Source: Flavobacterium sp. HJJ (GTDB lineage Bacteria > Bacteroidota > Bacteroidia > Flavobacteriales > Flavobacteriaceae). Taken from it: a stretch of 64,000 nucleotides of DNA. How positions within the stretch are numbered: position 1 is the stretch's first letter; each line of letters begins with the position of its first letter. A program made the translations under genes and the position numbers. Below, in pieces: positions 44,598 to 54,999 of this stretch. The notes beneath the pieces were generated by a model that saw nothing but the letters and a program-made list of their open reading frames with translations, had not been told where the DNA came from and made no database searches. The stretch spans positions 62,001 through 126,000 of the forward strand of contig NZ_JADKPR010000006.1 of NCBI RefSeq assembly GCF_015351475.1, written 5' to 3'.

Positions 44598-44840
44598 TTA
44601 TTTGAGATAAAGTCCTATTATCATTAATGCAAGTGCGAAAAAGATTCCAACTACCCATTTTATAATGTCAACCTTTGTTTCAGCTAAATCTTTTTTTGAT
44701 GCAATGTTTGAAATTTCACTTTCAATATTTTCTTTGATTGAAGTTTTTACGAACAATACAAGTTCTTCAGCTTCTTTTTCGCCAAGTTTGCTTTTCAAAG
44801 CGTTAAATAAATGAATTTCAGATATTGAAGAAGTTGCCAT
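44598..44840 (-). CDS. DUF1640-like coiled-coil membrane protein
   Basis: An 80-residue protein with a central coiled coil (LGEKEAEELVLFVKTSIKENIESEISNIASKKDLAETKVDIIK) and one C-terminal membrane helix (WVVGIFFALALMIIGLYL). The layout and the KKDLAETKVDIIKWVVG segment match DUF1640/CCDC90-like proteins. It would sit in the inner membrane with its coiled coil in the cytoplasm. Function unknown. It lies alone between two terminators. Confidence 0.75.
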   Translation of the reverse strand: MATSSISEIHLFNALKSKLGEKEAEELVLFVKTSIKENIESEISNIASKKDLAETKVDIIKWVVGIFFALALMIIGLYLK

Positions 44841-44920
44841 AGTTGTTGAATTTTATATCAAATATAATTCAATTAATGCCTATTTCAAAATAGATTTAGG
44901 ATATTAATTATTTTTGATTA

Positions 44921-44948
44921 AAAAGCCGGCATGTAATTGCAGGCCGGC
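44921..44948 (-). terminator. Terminator after the HtrA gene
   Basis: On the minus strand GCCGGC…GCCGGC with inner TGCA, followed by TTTTT. It closely resembles the terminator at 44535-44565. Confidence 0.75.
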
Positions 44949-44972
44949 CTTTAGATTTAGTGTTTTAACTTT

Positions 44973-46373
44973 TTAGATGATGATTCTCATGATCTCACCA
45001 TTTTTATTTATCATTTCAATGCGGATGCTTTGTTTTTCGTCCTTATTGTTCAAAATTTTAGAAACAGTTTCCACGTTGGTCGCTTTAACGTTGTTAATGC
45101 TCAAGATGATGTTTCCGACAAGTTCTTCGCTGTATTGTTCCAAATTTTCATTGGTGATGTCTTTAATTTTTACACCATAATTCAGTTTGAACCTTTTTTT
45201 GTCGTCAGCATTGATATTCTCGAGTTCGATTCCTTTAAATTCAGTATTGAAGTTTTCGTTTTTGCTCAAAACAACTGGTACAACCATATTTTTTCCGTTT
45301 CGGATAATAGTTACCTGCACTTTGTCATTTGGTCTTTTGGTGTTTACATAACCGGAAAGGTCTGCATAAGTAGCAATGTCCTGATTATCCAGTTTGATAA
45401 TAATATCACCTTTTTGTAAATTAGCTTTCTCAGCTCCCGAATTTTTAGATACTCTGTTAATGTAAAAACCTTGTGTTTGCGTAACGCCTAATTCTTGAGA
45501 AACCGTTCCATTCAGTTCTCCGCCTTCTACACCAAGAATTCCCCTTTGTACATTTCCAAACTCCATAATATCTTCGATAATTTTTCGTGCATTATTAGAA
45601 GGAATGGCAAAAGAGTAACCTACATACGAACCCGTCATTGACGAAATCATCGTGTTGATTCCAATTAATTCCCCACGGGTATTTACCAATGCGCCACCGC
45701 TGTTTCCAGGGTTAACGGCAGCATCAGTCTGAATGAAAGACTGAATACCTCTAGTGTCCAGGTTTCGTGCCTTGGCCGAAACAATTCCAGCTGTAACAGT
45801 TGAAGTCAAGTTGTACGGATTACCAACAGCCAATACCCATTCGCCCACTTTAACCGAATCGGAATTAGCAAATGTGGAATACGGCAGTTTTTCATCGGCA
45901 TCGATTTTTAACAGTGCAATGTCCATTTTAGAATCGGTTCCAATGAGTTTTGCTTTGTATGTTTTCTTGTTGTTCAGCGTGATTTCAATATCCGAAGCGT
46001 CTTTCACAACGTGATTGTTGGTTACAATATAGCCGTCCTCAGAAATAATAACTCCAGATCCGGTTCCAACCTGCTCCTGCTGCTGTTGTCCGCCGTAACC
46101 GTAAAAATATTCCATTATAGGGTTGGAAACAGTTCTTACTGAAACATTTTTTACGTGTACTACGGTGTGAATGGCTTTATCAGCAGCAACTGTAAAATCT
46201 ACATTTTCTGCACCTAAACTCGTCTGTCTTGCATAGAATTCAGGGGCAGTTGTCGTAATTCCGTTTTTGTTTGAAGAAAAATAACCATTGTTGTCAAATA
46301 ATAATTTATAAGCGCCAAGGGTTGTTGCGCCACTCAACAAGGATACTAGGAATAAATTAGAAATTTGTTTCAT
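44973..46373 (-). CDS. HtrA/DegQ-type periplasmic serine protease
   Basis: A periplasmic quality-control protease, 466 residues, with an N-terminal signal or membrane anchor (about 1-25). The trypsin-like domain has the catalytic triad His near 120 (TNNHVV), Asp near 150 (DIALLKI) and Ser near 224 (NPGNSGGAL). Two PDZ domains follow, at about 280-375 and 385-466 (the second ending QSIRIEMINKNGEIMRIII). It is read away from dapF and is probably induced by envelope stress, though no specific operator is visible. Confidence 0.95.
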   Translation of the reverse strand: MKQISNLFLVSLLSGATTLGAYKLLFDNNGYFSSNKNGITTTAPEFYARQTSLGAENVDFTVAADKAIHTVVHVKNVSVRTVSNPIMEYFYGYGGQQQQEQVGTGSGVIISEDGYIVTNNHVVKDASDIEITLNNKKTYKAKLIGTDSKMDIALLKIDADEKLPYSTFANSDSVKVGEWVLAVGNPYNLTSTVTAGIVSAKARNLDTRGIQSFIQTDAAVNPGNSGGALVNTRGELIGINTMISSMTGSYVGYSFAIPSNNARKIIEDIMEFGNVQRGILGVEGGELNGTVSQELGVTQTQGFYINRVSKNSGAEKANLQKGDIIIKLDNQDIATYADLSGYVNTKRPNDKVQVTIIRNGKNMVVPVVLSKNENFNTEFKGIELENINADDKKRFKLNYGVKIKDITNENLEQYSEELVGNIILSINNVKATNVETVSKILNNKDEKQSIRIEMINKNGEIMRIII

Positions 46374-46482
46374 TTTGCTTTATGTTTTATTAGTTATTTA
46401 ATTACGAATTTATGGCAATTTTTTTTTCGCACAATATGGTTTAACGCTCTTTAACAATGATTAACAATTCATTAATAGTTTG

Positions 46483-46490
46483 TACTTTTG
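46483..46490 (+). promoter_or_regulatory. dapF promoter -7 element
   Basis: TACTTTTG matches TAnnTTTG 22 bp before the dapF start; -33 is not a clear TTG. Confidence 0.5.
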
Positions 46491-46511
46491 TGAGACTAAA
46501 ATTGAAATAAA

Positions 46512-47297
46512 ATGCAATTAGAATTCTATAAATATCAAGGTGCTGGAAACGATTTTGTTATGATTGACAATCGTTCCGGTTTTTTTCCAAAAGACAATAC
46601 ACAATTGGTAGCTCATCTGTGTGACAGACGATTTGGAATAGGAGGGGACGGACTTATTCTGCTTGAAAATGATTCCGAAACTGATTTTAAAATGGTGTAT
46701 TACAATTCAGACGGGAATCAAAGTTCAATGTGCGGGAATGGCGGACGCTGTTTGGTCGCTTTCGCTAAAGATATGCACGTGATTGAAAACGAAACTACTT
46801 TTATTGCAACAGACGGCCTGCACCATGCGTCATTTGAAGATAAACTGGTTTCACTGCAGATGATTGATGTTCCTGCAATTGATATCAAAGCCGATTATTC
46901 GTTCCTGAATACTGGTTCTCCGCATCATGTGCAGATGGTTGAAGACTTGGAACATTATAATGTAAAAGATAATGGGGCAGCAATCCGTTATGGCGAATTG
47001 TACGGCAAAGCAGGCAGCAATATCAATTTTGTAAAAAAAATAGATGATACCACTTTCAGGCTGCGCACTTATGAAAGAGGAGTTGAAGATGAAACGTTAG
47101 CCTGCGGAACAGGTGCTACAGCTGTTGCCATTGCGATGAATGCCACAGGACAAACCGAAGCTACTTCTATAAATGTAAATGTTGAAGGAGGAAAACTAGT
47201 TGTTTCATTTGATAAAAATCAAAATGGGTTTACCAATGTTTTCTTAAAAGGACCTGCAGAATTTGTGTTTAAAGGAAGTATAGATGTAAGAATTTAG
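46512..47297 (+). CDS. dapF: Diaminopimelate epimerase
   Basis: DapF, 261 residues, interconverts LL- and meso-diaminopimelate for lysine and peptidoglycan synthesis. The two catalytic cysteines are C74 in MCGNGGRC and C198 in ACGTGATA, and the opening FYKYQGAGNDFVMIDNR is the family signature. It heads a plus-strand run (dapF, GNAT, mltG) that converges on cell-wall functions. Confidence 0.96.
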   Translation: MQLEFYKYQGAGNDFVMIDNRSGFFPKDNTQLVAHLCDRRFGIGGDGLILLENDSETDFKMVYYNSDGNQSSMCGNGGRCLVAFAKDMHVIENETTFIATDGLHHASFEDKLVSLQMIDVPAIDIKADYSFLNTGSPHHVQMVEDLEHYNVKDNGAAIRYGELYGKAGSNINFVKKIDDTTFRLRTYERGVEDETLACGTGATAVAIAMNATGQTEATSINVNVEGGKLVVSFDKNQNGFTNVFLKGPAEFVFKGSIDVRI

Positions 47298-47489
47298 ATA
47301 TACGATATACGAGGTGGGATATACGGTTTCCAACTGAGAACTTTAATTTTTGAAATTTTAATATCTATTTGGAAGTTTCGAAATTGTATTTATATGTAAA
47401 TTTCATAACTTATAATTCCTATCTCGTAAATAGTATCTCTTAATTCGTAAATTCCATATCGTATATCCAACTTCGTAAATCGTATATAA
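47298..47489. other. Gap with short repeated CGTAAAT/CGTATAT motifs
   Basis: Both ends carry related words (GATATACGATATACG at the left, CGTATATCC and CGTAAATCGTATAT at the right), so the region can fold back on itself. No gene or promoter is evident. Confidence 0.4.
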
Positions 47490-48044
47490 ATGAAAACATT
47501 AAAAGGCGACACTATTTACATCCGAGCACTTGAACCCAGTGATCTGGAGTTTATTTATGCGATAGAAAACGATCAGAGTATCTGGGAAGTAAGTAATACT
47601 CATACACCTTACAGCCGTTTTTTGGTAAAACAGTATCTGGAAAACGCACATCAGGATATTTATGAAGCCAAACAGTTAAGATTGGCAATTTGTCAGGATG
47701 AAGATTTTCCAGCTTTGGGGTTAATCGATCTATTTGATTTTGATCCAAAAAATAACAGAGCAGGTGTAGGGATTGTAATTCATGACAATGCAAACCGAAA
47801 TCAGAACATTGGCTCGGAAGCTTTGGACCTGCTTATTCATTACTCTTTTTATAATCTTAATCTGCATCAGTTATATGCAAATATTGGGTGCGAAAATGAA
47901 GCTAGTATTGCACTTTTTACTAAATTTGGTTTTCAAAAAATCGGTGTAAAGAAAGATTGGACTCTGGTAAATGGAGTTTACAAGGATGAAGCCATTTTTC
48001 AGCTAATCAATAATCAGGCGGGTGACAGCGAACTGTCTCAGTAA
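47490..48044 (+). CDS. GNAT family N-acetyltransferase (RimJ/RimL type)
   Basis: A 184-residue acetyltransferase. It begins LKGDTIYIRALEPSDLEFIYAIEND like ribosomal-protein or spermidine acetyltransferases; the acetyl-CoA loop is seen in AGVGIVIHDNANRNQNIGSEAL, and the family ending LYANIGCENEASIALFTKFGFQKIGVKKDW is intact. Substrate not predictable. Its stop is 17 bp before the MltG start, so the two are co-transcribed. Confidence 0.88.
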   Translation: MKTLKGDTIYIRALEPSDLEFIYAIENDQSIWEVSNTHTPYSRFLVKQYLENAHQDIYEAKQLRLAICQDEDFPALGLIDLFDFDPKNNRAGVGIVIHDNANRNQNIGSEALDLLIHYSFYNLNLHQLYANIGCENEASIALFTKFGFQKIGVKKDWTLVNGVYKDEAIFQLINNQAGDSELSQ

Positions 48045-48061
48045 TTTTTAATTTTTTAATT

Positions 48062-49102
48062 TTGAATCCAAAAAAAATAATATCACTAGCTGCAGTTGCA
48101 ATAATTTCAGGCTTAATCGTTTATGGAGCCTTTTTAATGTATCAGGTATTTAGCGGCAACACAAAATTTGAAGAAAATGAGGTATATGTATATGTACCCA
48201 CAGATTCGGATTATGAACAGGTAAAGAAAATTATCAGCCCTTATGTAAAAAATATTGATCGTTTTGAAATGGTAGCCAATAAGGCAAGTTATCCAGAGAA
48301 TGTAAAACCAGGACGTTTTTTATTCAAAAAAGGAATGAGCAGCTACGATTTGGTCAAAGCGATGAGACATAACGATCCGGTAAATCTGGCTTTCAACAAT
48401 CAGGAACGATTGGAAGATCTGGCAGGACGCGTAGGCTCTCAATTAGAACCAGACAGCCTGGAATTGCTGAATACGTTCAAAGACTCCATTTTTTTGAAAG
48501 AAAACGGTTTTAATGAAGAGAACGTTTTTGTCATGTTTATACCAAATACCTACGAATTTTATTGGAATACTCCGGCAGTGAAGTTTCGCGATAAAATGAT
48601 TAAGGAATATAATAAGTTTTGGAACAAAGAACGTACCGCCAAAGCCGAAGCTCAAGGACTTACTCCAATTCAGGCAACAATATTGGCTTCGATAGTGCAT
48701 AAGGAATCGGTAAAAAAAGATGAACGTCCTAGAATTGCAGGAGTTTATCTGAACCGATTGAAACTGGGAATGCCTTTGCAGGCTGATCCAACCGTGATTT
48801 TTGCAATGAAAAAGAGGTCAAATGATTTTAATCAAGTAATAAAAAGAGTTTTTTATAATGATTTAATTATGAAGCATCCTTACAACACATATGTGAATAT
48901 CGGTCTTCCTCCAGGACCAATTGCTATGCCTGATATTACGGCACTTGAAGCAGTTTTAAACCCTGAAAAAAACAATTATATCTATTTCTGCGCCAGCGTT
49001 GACCGTTTTGGGTATCATGAATTTGCTGCGACTTTGGCGGAGCATAATAAAAATGCCGAAAAATATTCAAAATGGATTAATAGTCAGGGCGTACAGCGCT
49101 AG
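48062..49102 (+). CDS. mltG: Endolytic murein transglycosylase MltG
   Basis: MltG, 346 residues, cleaves nascent glycan strands and may set their length. The start is a TTG at 48062 (MNPKKIISLAAVAI), giving the single N-terminal membrane helix directly; no ATG fits as well. The catalytic Glu is E215 in SIVHKESVKKDER, followed by GVYLNRLKLGMPLQADPT and the family signature PYNTYVNIGLPPGPI. It follows the GNAT gene and precedes a lysozyme-like gene. Confidence 0.93.
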   Translation: MNPKKIISLAAVAIISGLIVYGAFLMYQVFSGNTKFEENEVYVYVPTDSDYEQVKKIISPYVKNIDRFEMVANKASYPENVKPGRFLFKKGMSSYDLVKAMRHNDPVNLAFNNQERLEDLAGRVGSQLEPDSLELLNTFKDSIFLKENGFNEENVFVMFIPNTYEFYWNTPAVKFRDKMIKEYNKFWNKERTAKAEAQGLTPIQATILASIVHKESVKKDERPRIAGVYLNRLKLGMPLQADPTVIFAMKKRSNDFNQVIKRVFYNDLIMKHPYNTYVNIGLPPGPIAMPDITALEAVLNPEKNNYIYFCASVDRFGYHEFAATLAEHNKNAEKYSKWINSQGVQR

Positions 49103-49124
49103 ATTTATTATAACTTAAATTTTA

Positions 49125-49167
49125 AAAAAAGCTTTAAAATTGTTGAAAGACGATTTTGAAGCTTTTT
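49125..49167 (+). terminator. Terminator after mltG
   Basis: A stem of about 14 bp, AAAAAGCTTTAAAAT with its near complement, around a 12-nt loop, then Ts. The next 500 bp, to 49670, are AT-rich; apart from the -7 element at 49616 I see no feature. Confidence 0.65.
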
Positions 49168-49615
49168 CGTTTTCAAATTCTCTCTTTTGCGAAATTTATT
49201 TTATCAAAAAAGCAGTTGTGAAAACGTAACTGATTGTATGAAAACTTCATTTTCTGATTTAGAAAAATAAGATCTTTTTCGTGCTGTAATTTTTGTTTAT
49301 GTGGACAGCTGAGCCCTTTGCAGTCATGCTCTAGAATAGATTTATTGATTGAAAATTCTTTCTTTTTTAGCTAAAACGATATCGTAAAATGAGAATTTAG
49401 TACTATTTTGTGTCTAATTTTTCGTTTTCACGACGTTTTTACTTTTTATAAATAGGAATAAACTTATTTAATTTGACTGATTTTTTGTTGTTTTAATACT
49501 TTTTTTGAAATTTTGTTAACAGCAGAACGTCCGCAGACCTAGTTACTTACGGAGTTTTTGCAAGAGCAGTTGATAAGTTTAAAGGGTTGATTTTCAGCTT
49601 TATTTTTTTAAGTCG

Positions 49616-49623
49616 TATCTTTG
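49616..49623 (+). promoter_or_regulatory. Promoter -7 element of the lysozyme-like gene
   Basis: TATCTTTG matches TAnnTTTG, 48 bp before the start at 49671. Confidence 0.5.
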
Positions 49624-49670
49624 GGCATAGAAATTTCAATAACGTGACAGGTTTTGAAGAAAACTACTTT

Positions 49671-50318
49671 ATGATAAAAAAATGGTATTTTTACACAACT
49701 TTAATTGTTGTAGTGGCTTTTTTAAGCTTAGGTTTTAAACCATCCAAATTAGAATCTACCCCATGGTTTCTAATTAACGAATCAGATGATACATCCTACT
49801 TGCTACCATCATTAAATGTGACAGATTATACCAATTCTGAAATTCCCTATACTGGAACTTTCTTTATTGGCTATAAAGAAGCAATCGCCTTCAAAGAGTC
49901 ACAAGGTAAATACAAAAAAATTAATTCTCTAGGTTATTTAGGAAAATACCAATTTGGTATTGAAACTTTAAAAACTATCGGTATCCACGATAGCGCAGCT
50001 TTCATTAATAGCCCAAAAATGCAGGAAAAAGCTTTTATAGCATTGCTGTCCAAAAACAAATGGGAACTCAGAAATGTTATTGAAAGATATGAAGGAACCG
50101 TTTTGAATGGTACTCGTATTACTGAGTCAGGAATTTTGGCAGCAGCACATCTTGCCGGTGTCGGTTCTGTAAAAAAGTATTTCAGATACAAAGGAAAAAG
50201 ATGTTTTAGAGATGCTTATGGAACTTCGTTAAGCAGTTATTTGCAGCGGTTTGGAGGTTATGATACTTCCTTTATTGTCGCAAAAAGTAATGCGAAGGTC
50301 TTGTCAAAAATTCATTAA
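49671..50318 (+). CDS. Secreted lysozyme/transglycosylase-like protein
   Basis: A 215-residue exported protein. The ATG at 49671 gives a signal or anchor helix (WYFYTTLIVVVAFLSLGF); a longer frame upstream crosses the promoter and is rejected. The domain at about 65-190 has FKESQGKY with the likely catalytic E76, GYLGKYQFGIETL and AAHLAGVGSVKKYF, the layout of lytic-transglycosylase/lysozyme folds. It likely acts on peptidoglycan, in keeping with its position after MltG. Confidence 0.8.
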   Translation: MIKKWYFYTTLIVVVAFLSLGFKPSKLESTPWFLINESDDTSYLLPSLNVTDYTNSEIPYTGTFFIGYKEAIAFKESQGKYKKINSLGYLGKYQFGIETLKTIGIHDSAAFINSPKMQEKAFIALLSKNKWELRNVIERYEGTVLNGTRITESGILAAAHLAGVGSVKKYFRYKGKRCFRDAYGTSLSSYLQRFGGYDTSFIVAKSNAKVLSKIH

Positions 50319-50329
50319 ATTTTAAATTA

Positions 50330-50370
50330 TTAATAGGCGGTTTGAAATCAATTTCAGAACCGCCTATTAA
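50330..50370. terminator. Bidirectional terminator
   Basis: A nearly perfect 18-20 bp stem, TTAATAGGCGG…CCGCCTATTAA, with AATTTT flanks on both sides, between two convergent genes. Confidence 0.8.
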
Positions 50371-50373
50371 ATT

Positions 50374-50913
50374 TTAATCTGCATCTGCAATAATGTCACC
50401 ATTAGGATGTACTTTTAATTTAAGAACTTCATTGTTTTTTTTGAGTTTTAAATTGTACTCTTTTTTTGTAATATCTCCGTTTTGCTGAGTGTAGAGATAT
50501 TTGTCGTTTACAATCTGCCAGCCGGGATATGCTTTGTAAACGGAATAAATAACTAGAGGGGGAAGCATGGTGTTATTATATTTTTCAACCACACTAGTGA
50601 GTTTTCCTTTGCCATCATATGTGGCAGTCAAGATACCTTTTTTTACTTCCAGCATAACAAGATAGCTATCGAAGCCATCAAAATCTTTGCCTAAATTATA
50701 GGCAATAAATTCACTTTGAAGCTGTCTAATACTTGGGTCTGGATTTTTATCTGGGAGGTAATATGAAAAATCTTTTCCAGCACTTTTGATTACAACTTCG
50801 GGAAGATCTATAGTATTTATTGTTCCTTCATTGTTATCTTCAGTCGTTTTATTTTGTGAATAAGAGGGGAGGTGTATTCCAAAAATAAATGCAATAATGA
50901 TGAGTGTTTTCAT
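50374..50913 (-). CDS. Secreted PepSY-like protein
   Basis: A 179-residue exported protein with a signal peptide (about 1-19, ending PSYSQ). Residues about 90-165 (GILTATYDGKGKLTSVVEKYNNTMLPPLVIYSVYKAYPGWQIV…YNLKLKKNNEVLKLKVHPNGDI) resemble the PepSY-like domains found in many Bacteroidota periplasmic proteins. Role unknown; a structural or inhibitory role is usual for the family. It stands alone, facing the lysozyme-like gene. Confidence 0.65.
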   Translation of the reverse strand: MKTLIIIAFIFGIHLPSYSQNKTTEDNNEGTINTIDLPEVVIKSAGKDFSYYLPDKNPDPSIRQLQSEFIAYNLGKDFDGFDSYLVMLEVKKGILTATYDGKGKLTSVVEKYNNTMLPPLVIYSVYKAYPGWQIVNDKYLYTQQNGDITKKEYNLKLKKNNEVLKLKVHPNGDIIADAD

Positions 50914-51396
50914 AATATTTTTTTTGAATTAAAATTATATCTGAAAATTTGGTTTCAAAACAAATAGTAAGGCTTCTTTAGTATTACTTCCCCTTTTTGT
51001 TTTTTAATTTGTTTCTAACGCTGACTTTAAAAGTAATTTAATTATAAAATACTGATTGTTAATCGATTGCTTTAAATTTGTTAATTTGTAAAGGCCTTTT
51101 ATTCAGATTGATACTTCTAAATTTTAATGATAAAGCTATATATCCCAGTTTTTTGCATTATTTTATTAAAGTAAGATTATTTGGGATTAAAAAAGGGTAC
51201 TGAAATTCGCGAGACAGATTTTGTTTGAATCTTTTTTTTGGATTTACTATCTAGTTTAAGTCTTTATTATATCCAGTAGTCCGATAGTATTTATTCAAGA
51301 GCAGATGTAAAAAGTAACGGCACAAAAGAAGCGGTAAGACTCAAAAGTTTAACTTTTAAATTTCACCGCTTCTTTTGTGTCGCTTTGGCAAAAAAA
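50914..51396. other. Gap with an inverted repeat near scpA
   Basis: AT-rich and non-coding except for a long hairpin at 51321-51379: CACAAAAGAAGCGGT and ACCGCTTCTTTTGTG are perfect 15-bp inverted arms around an inner AAAAGTTTAACTTTT. It is the likely terminator of the methylmalonyl-CoA mutase operon on the minus strand. Nothing else was recognised. Confidence 0.6.
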
Positions 51397-53535
51397 TTAA
51401 TCAATCAGAATTTCTAATATTTGTATGGCAGCTTCACTGATTTTGGTTCCAGGTCCAAAAACTGCAACAGCACCTGCGTCAAATAAAAACTGGTAATCCT
51501 GAGCTGGGATTACTCCGCCAACGATGACCATAATATCTTTTCTGCCGTATTTTTTTAATTCTTCGATTACCTGTGGTACTAATGTTTTATGTCCTGCCGC
51601 CAGTGAAGATACTCCAAGAATATGCACATCGTTTTCAACGGCTTGTTTGGCGGCTTCGGCAGGAGTTTGAAATAGTGGACCAATATCGACATCAAAACCT
51701 ACATCGGCATAGCCAGTTGCAACTACTTTGGCACCTCGATCATGACCGTCCTGCCCCATTTTGGCAATCATTATTCTTGGGCGGCGGCCTTCCTGCTTGG
51801 CAAAGCTGTCTGCCAGCTGTTTTGCTTTTTCAAAGCTTTTATCGTCTTTCATTTCTTTGCTGTATACACCGCTAAAAGATTTAATCTGCGCTTTATATCT
51901 TCCGAAAACAGTTTCCAAAGCATCACTGATTTCTCCCAATGTACAGCGGTTTCTGGCAGCTTCAATTGCAATTTCCAATAAATTTCCCTGACCAGTTTGT
52001 GCACAGCTGGTTAATTTTTGTAGTGAAGCTTGAACTTTGCTAGAATCCCTGCATGCTTTTATTCTGCTTAATTGTTCTATTTGCTGCAGGCGTACCATTT
52101 GATTGTCTACATCTAGAATCTGTAATGGGTCTTCCTTTTCTAATCGGTATTTGTTAACACCTACAATTATATCCTGCCCGCTGTCTATTCGGGCCTGTTT
52201 ACGGGCTGCTGCTTCTTCAATCCGGATTTTAGGGATTCCAGTTTCAATAGCTTTGGTCATTCCGCCTAATTCTTCCACTTCTTCAATGAGTTTCCAGGCT
52301 TTTTCTACAATTTCATTAGTTAAGCTTTCAATATAGTAGCTTCCTGCCCAAGGGTCTACTGTTTTGGTGATTTTAGTTTCTTCCTGCAGATAGATTTGGG
52401 TATTTCGGGCTATTCGGGCTGAGAAGTCTGTAGGTAAAGCTATTGCTTCGTCCAGAGCATTGGTATGTAAAGACTGTGTTCCTCCAAAAACTGCTGCCGT
52501 TGCTTCTATACAGGTACGGGCTACATTATTAAACGGATCTTGTTCTGTTAAACTCCAGCCGGATGTTTGGCAATGGGTTCTTAGTGCTAATGATTTTTCA
52601 TCTTTTGGATTAAACTGTTTTAGAAGTTTTGCCCAAATCATCCTTCCTGCTCTCATCTTGGCAATTTCCATGAAATGGTTCATCCCGATCGCCCAGAAAA
52701 AGGACAAGCGTGGAGCAAAATCATCTATTTTCATTCCTGCTGCCAATCCTGTTCTAATGTATTCTAATCCATCGGCGAGTGTGTAAGCCAATTCAATATC
52801 AGCAGTAGCTCCAGCTTCCTGCATATGATACCCTGAGATGGAAATAGAATTGAATTTTGGCATTTTATCGCTTGCAAATTCAAATATATCAGCAATGATT
52901 TTCATTGAAGGTGCTGGCGGGTAGATGTAAGTATTACGTACCATAAATTCTTTCAGGATATCATTTTGAATAGTTCCCGAAAGCTGTTCTGGTTTTACAT
53001 CTTGTTCTTCTGCAGCAACAATATAAAAAGCCATAATTGGCAGTACAGCACCATTCATCGTCATAGAAACAGACATCTCATGAAGCGGAATCTGATCAAA
53101 CAATATTTTCATGTCTTCAACAGAGTCAATAGCTACTCCGGCTTTTCCAACATCGCCCACTACACGCTCATGATCAGAATCATATCCTCTATGTGTTGGC
53201 AGATCAAAAGCGATGGAAAGTCCTTTTTGTCCTGCCGCAAGATTTCTTCTGTAAAATGCATTGCTTTCCTGTGCCGTAGAAAATCCTGCATACTGACGGA
53301 TTGTCCAAGGTTTTCGAACATACATTGAAGTATAAGGACCGCGCAGATATGGTGCAAAGCCTGCAGCAAAATCAAGATGTTCGAGAGTTTCTATGTCTTT
53401 TTCAGAATAAGTCTTTTTAAGCTCAATTCCTTCGGCCGTGAGAAAGCATTCAGCTGGCAGTTTGTTTTCTGCGGGCTGAAAATCGTTTTGGAGTGATATA
53501 TGCTGTAAATCTTTTCTTTTCATTTGTCTGGTCAT
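51397..53535 (-). CDS. scpA: Methylmalonyl-CoA mutase large subunit
   Basis: The B12-dependent subunit that isomerises methylmalonyl-CoA and succinyl-CoA, 712 residues. The TIM-barrel part has [21 protein letters not shown] and the substrate site [14 protein letters not shown]; the C-terminal cobalamin domain begins near 575 with the [13 protein letters not shown] base-off His motif and ends [12 protein letters not shown]…[10 protein letters not shown]. An ATG 4 codons later is an alternative start. It follows the small subunit 65 bp away and is the last gene of the operon. Confidence 0.96.
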   Translation of the reverse strand: MTRQMKRKDLQHISLQNDFQPAENKLPAECFLTAEGIELKKTYSEKDIETLEHLDFAAGFAPYLRGPYTSMYVRKPWTIRQYAGFSTAQESNAFYRRNLAAGQKGLSIAFDLPTHRGYDSDHERVVGDVGKAGVAIDSVEDMKILFDQIPLHEMSVSMTMNGAVLPIMAFYIVAAEEQDVKPEQLSGTIQNDILKEFMVRNTYIYPPAPSMKIIADIFEFASDKMPKFNSISISGYHMQEAGATADIELAYTLADGLEYIRTGLAAGMKIDDFAPRLSFFWAIGMNHFMEIAKMRAGRMIWAKLLKQFNPKDEKSLALRTHCQTSGWSLTEQDPFNNVARTCIEATAAVFGGTQSLHTNALDEAIALPTDFSARIARNTQIYLQEETKITKTVDPWAGSYYIESLTNEIVEKAWKLIEEVEELGGMTKAIETGIPKIRIEEAAARKQARIDSGQDIIVGVNKYRLEKEDPLQILDVDNQMVRLQQIEQLSRIKACRDSSKVQASLQKLTSCAQTGQGNLLEIAIEAARNRCTLGEISDALETVFGRYKAQIKSFSGVYSKEMKDDKSFEKAKQLADSFAKQEGRRPRIMIAKMGQDGHDRGAKVVATGYADVGFDVDIGPLFQTPAEAAKQAVENDVHILGVSSLAAGHKTLVPQVIEELKKYGRKDIMVIVGGVIPAQDYQFLFDAGAVAVFGPGTKISEAAIQILEILID

Positions 53536-53600
53536 TAATCTTTTTAGTTAATACCAAATTGATTCTGTCGTTTACTAAAGACTGAGTTACTGCAGTCTGA

Positions 53601-54965
53601 TTACTCTTCCGAAAGCCTTTCCTGTTCCGTTTTTTCTGCCAATCGTTTTTCAATAATAGGTGTAATCAATGTTTTTCGGGGTTTGATTTTTACAAAAGGA
53701 AACAATTCTAAATCGTGTTTCATTTTGTCATTCTTGTTAGGATATTTATTGGTTCCCAATAATGTTTCTTTGCCGGAATCAAAGAGAGCTTGTTCTGCAT
53801 CAGCACTTTCCTGTATTTTTCTTTTGATTACACCTTCGTTCAATAGCTTTAGGAAACCGCCTTTAGTTTCAATATCTTTAAATAATAATAATGCTTTTTC
53901 TGCTAATTGATTGGTTAAACTTTCAATATAATAACTGCCGTCCGCAGGATTATCTACTTTGTCAAAATAACTTTCATTTTTTAAAAGCAGCAGTTGATTT
54001 CTTGCAATTCTGCCGCCAAATTCATTGTCTTTGTGATATAATGAATCATACGGCAGATTGGCAACTGCATCGGCTCCGCCAAGAATTGCACTCATGCATT
54101 CCGTCGTTGTACGAAGCATATTAACATTATAATCATAAATGGTTTTGTTGCGTTTGGAAGGAGTAACAAATATATGGCAATCTAAATTGTGATTATATTC
54201 CTTAGCTATGCTTTTGAAAAGAATTCGAAATGCACGCAGTTTTGCAATTTCAAAGAAATAATTGCCTCCTACTGAAATTTGAAAAACAATAGGTTTGTTA
54301 ATGGTATCTATTCTGTTAAAATATTCATTAGCATGGGCAAGGCTGTATGCAATCTGCTGTATAATATTGGCTCCTGCATTCTGATACAAACCGCTGTTGA
54401 TGCTGATGAGCGAAAGAGATGCAGTTTCTTTGGCAATTATATTTAGTGTTTCAAAATTATTTTTTTCTTGCGTTGCGTACCAATTTCCGTCTTTGGCTAA
54501 TTGGCCAATTGGATCCAAAAGACAATAGACAGCAGTCTTTTTATCTTTTACAAATGCATCAATCTTTTTGACGAAATCGATTGAAATAAATCGGAAACGA
54601 AAGTAAACAGCAATTTTTCCTAAAGGAAGTCTTTCCAATAGTTTTGCGATATTTATTTTTTCATCTGGTATGGTAAAACAAAGACTTTCGGCGCCGCGAT
54701 TAATAGATTCTAAAGCTTTTTCAATTGATTTATCAAGATCAAAAACAAAGATATTTTGGCAGATTTTGAATTGAGAGGCTTTTGTTGAAATCGAATATTT
54801 TTTTGCAGTATCTTCTTTATCATAAAATGGCTTAACCTTGATGTCTTCAGGAGAATTCCAGATTAAGGTTTGATTATAATCGGCTCCGTTGAGTTCAAAC
54901 TGAATTTTCTGTTTCCAAAGTTTTGCTGAAACCGGACTGAAATCATCGAATAAATTCTTTGCCAT
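53601..54965 (-). CDS. mutA: Methylmalonyl-CoA mutase small subunit
   Basis: The non-catalytic partner of the mutase, 454 residues. It has the same barrel fold as the large subunit (DDFSPVSAKLWKQKIQFELNGADYNQTLIW near the start, [30 protein letters not shown]) but ends after the barrel, without the cobalamin domain, shorter than the small subunits of many phyla. The gene is separated by 34 bp from the FtsB-like gene upstream, so an operon of the three is possible. Confidence 0.93.
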   Translation of the reverse strand: MAKNLFDDFSPVSAKLWKQKIQFELNGADYNQTLIWNSPEDIKVKPFYDKEDTAKKYSISTKASQFKICQNIFVFDLDKSIEKALESINRGAESLCFTIPDEKINIAKLLERLPLGKIAVYFRFRFISIDFVKKIDAFVKDKKTAVYCLLDPIGQLAKDGNWYATQEKNNFETLNIIAKETASLSLISINSGLYQNAGANIIQQIAYSLAHANEYFNRIDTINKPIVFQISVGGNYFFEIAKLRAFRILFKSIAKEYNHNLDCHIFVTPSKRNKTIYDYNVNMLRTTTECMSAILGGADAVANLPYDSLYHKDNEFGGRIARNQLLLLKNESYFDKVDNPADGSYYIESLTNQLAEKALLLFKDIETKGGFLKLLNEGVIKRKIQESADAEQALFDSGKETLLGTNKYPNKNDKMKHDLELFPFVKIKPRKTLITPIIEKRLAEKTEQERLSEE

Positions 54966-54999
54966 TTTTGCTTGTAATTAGATTTAATACGCGGTAGGG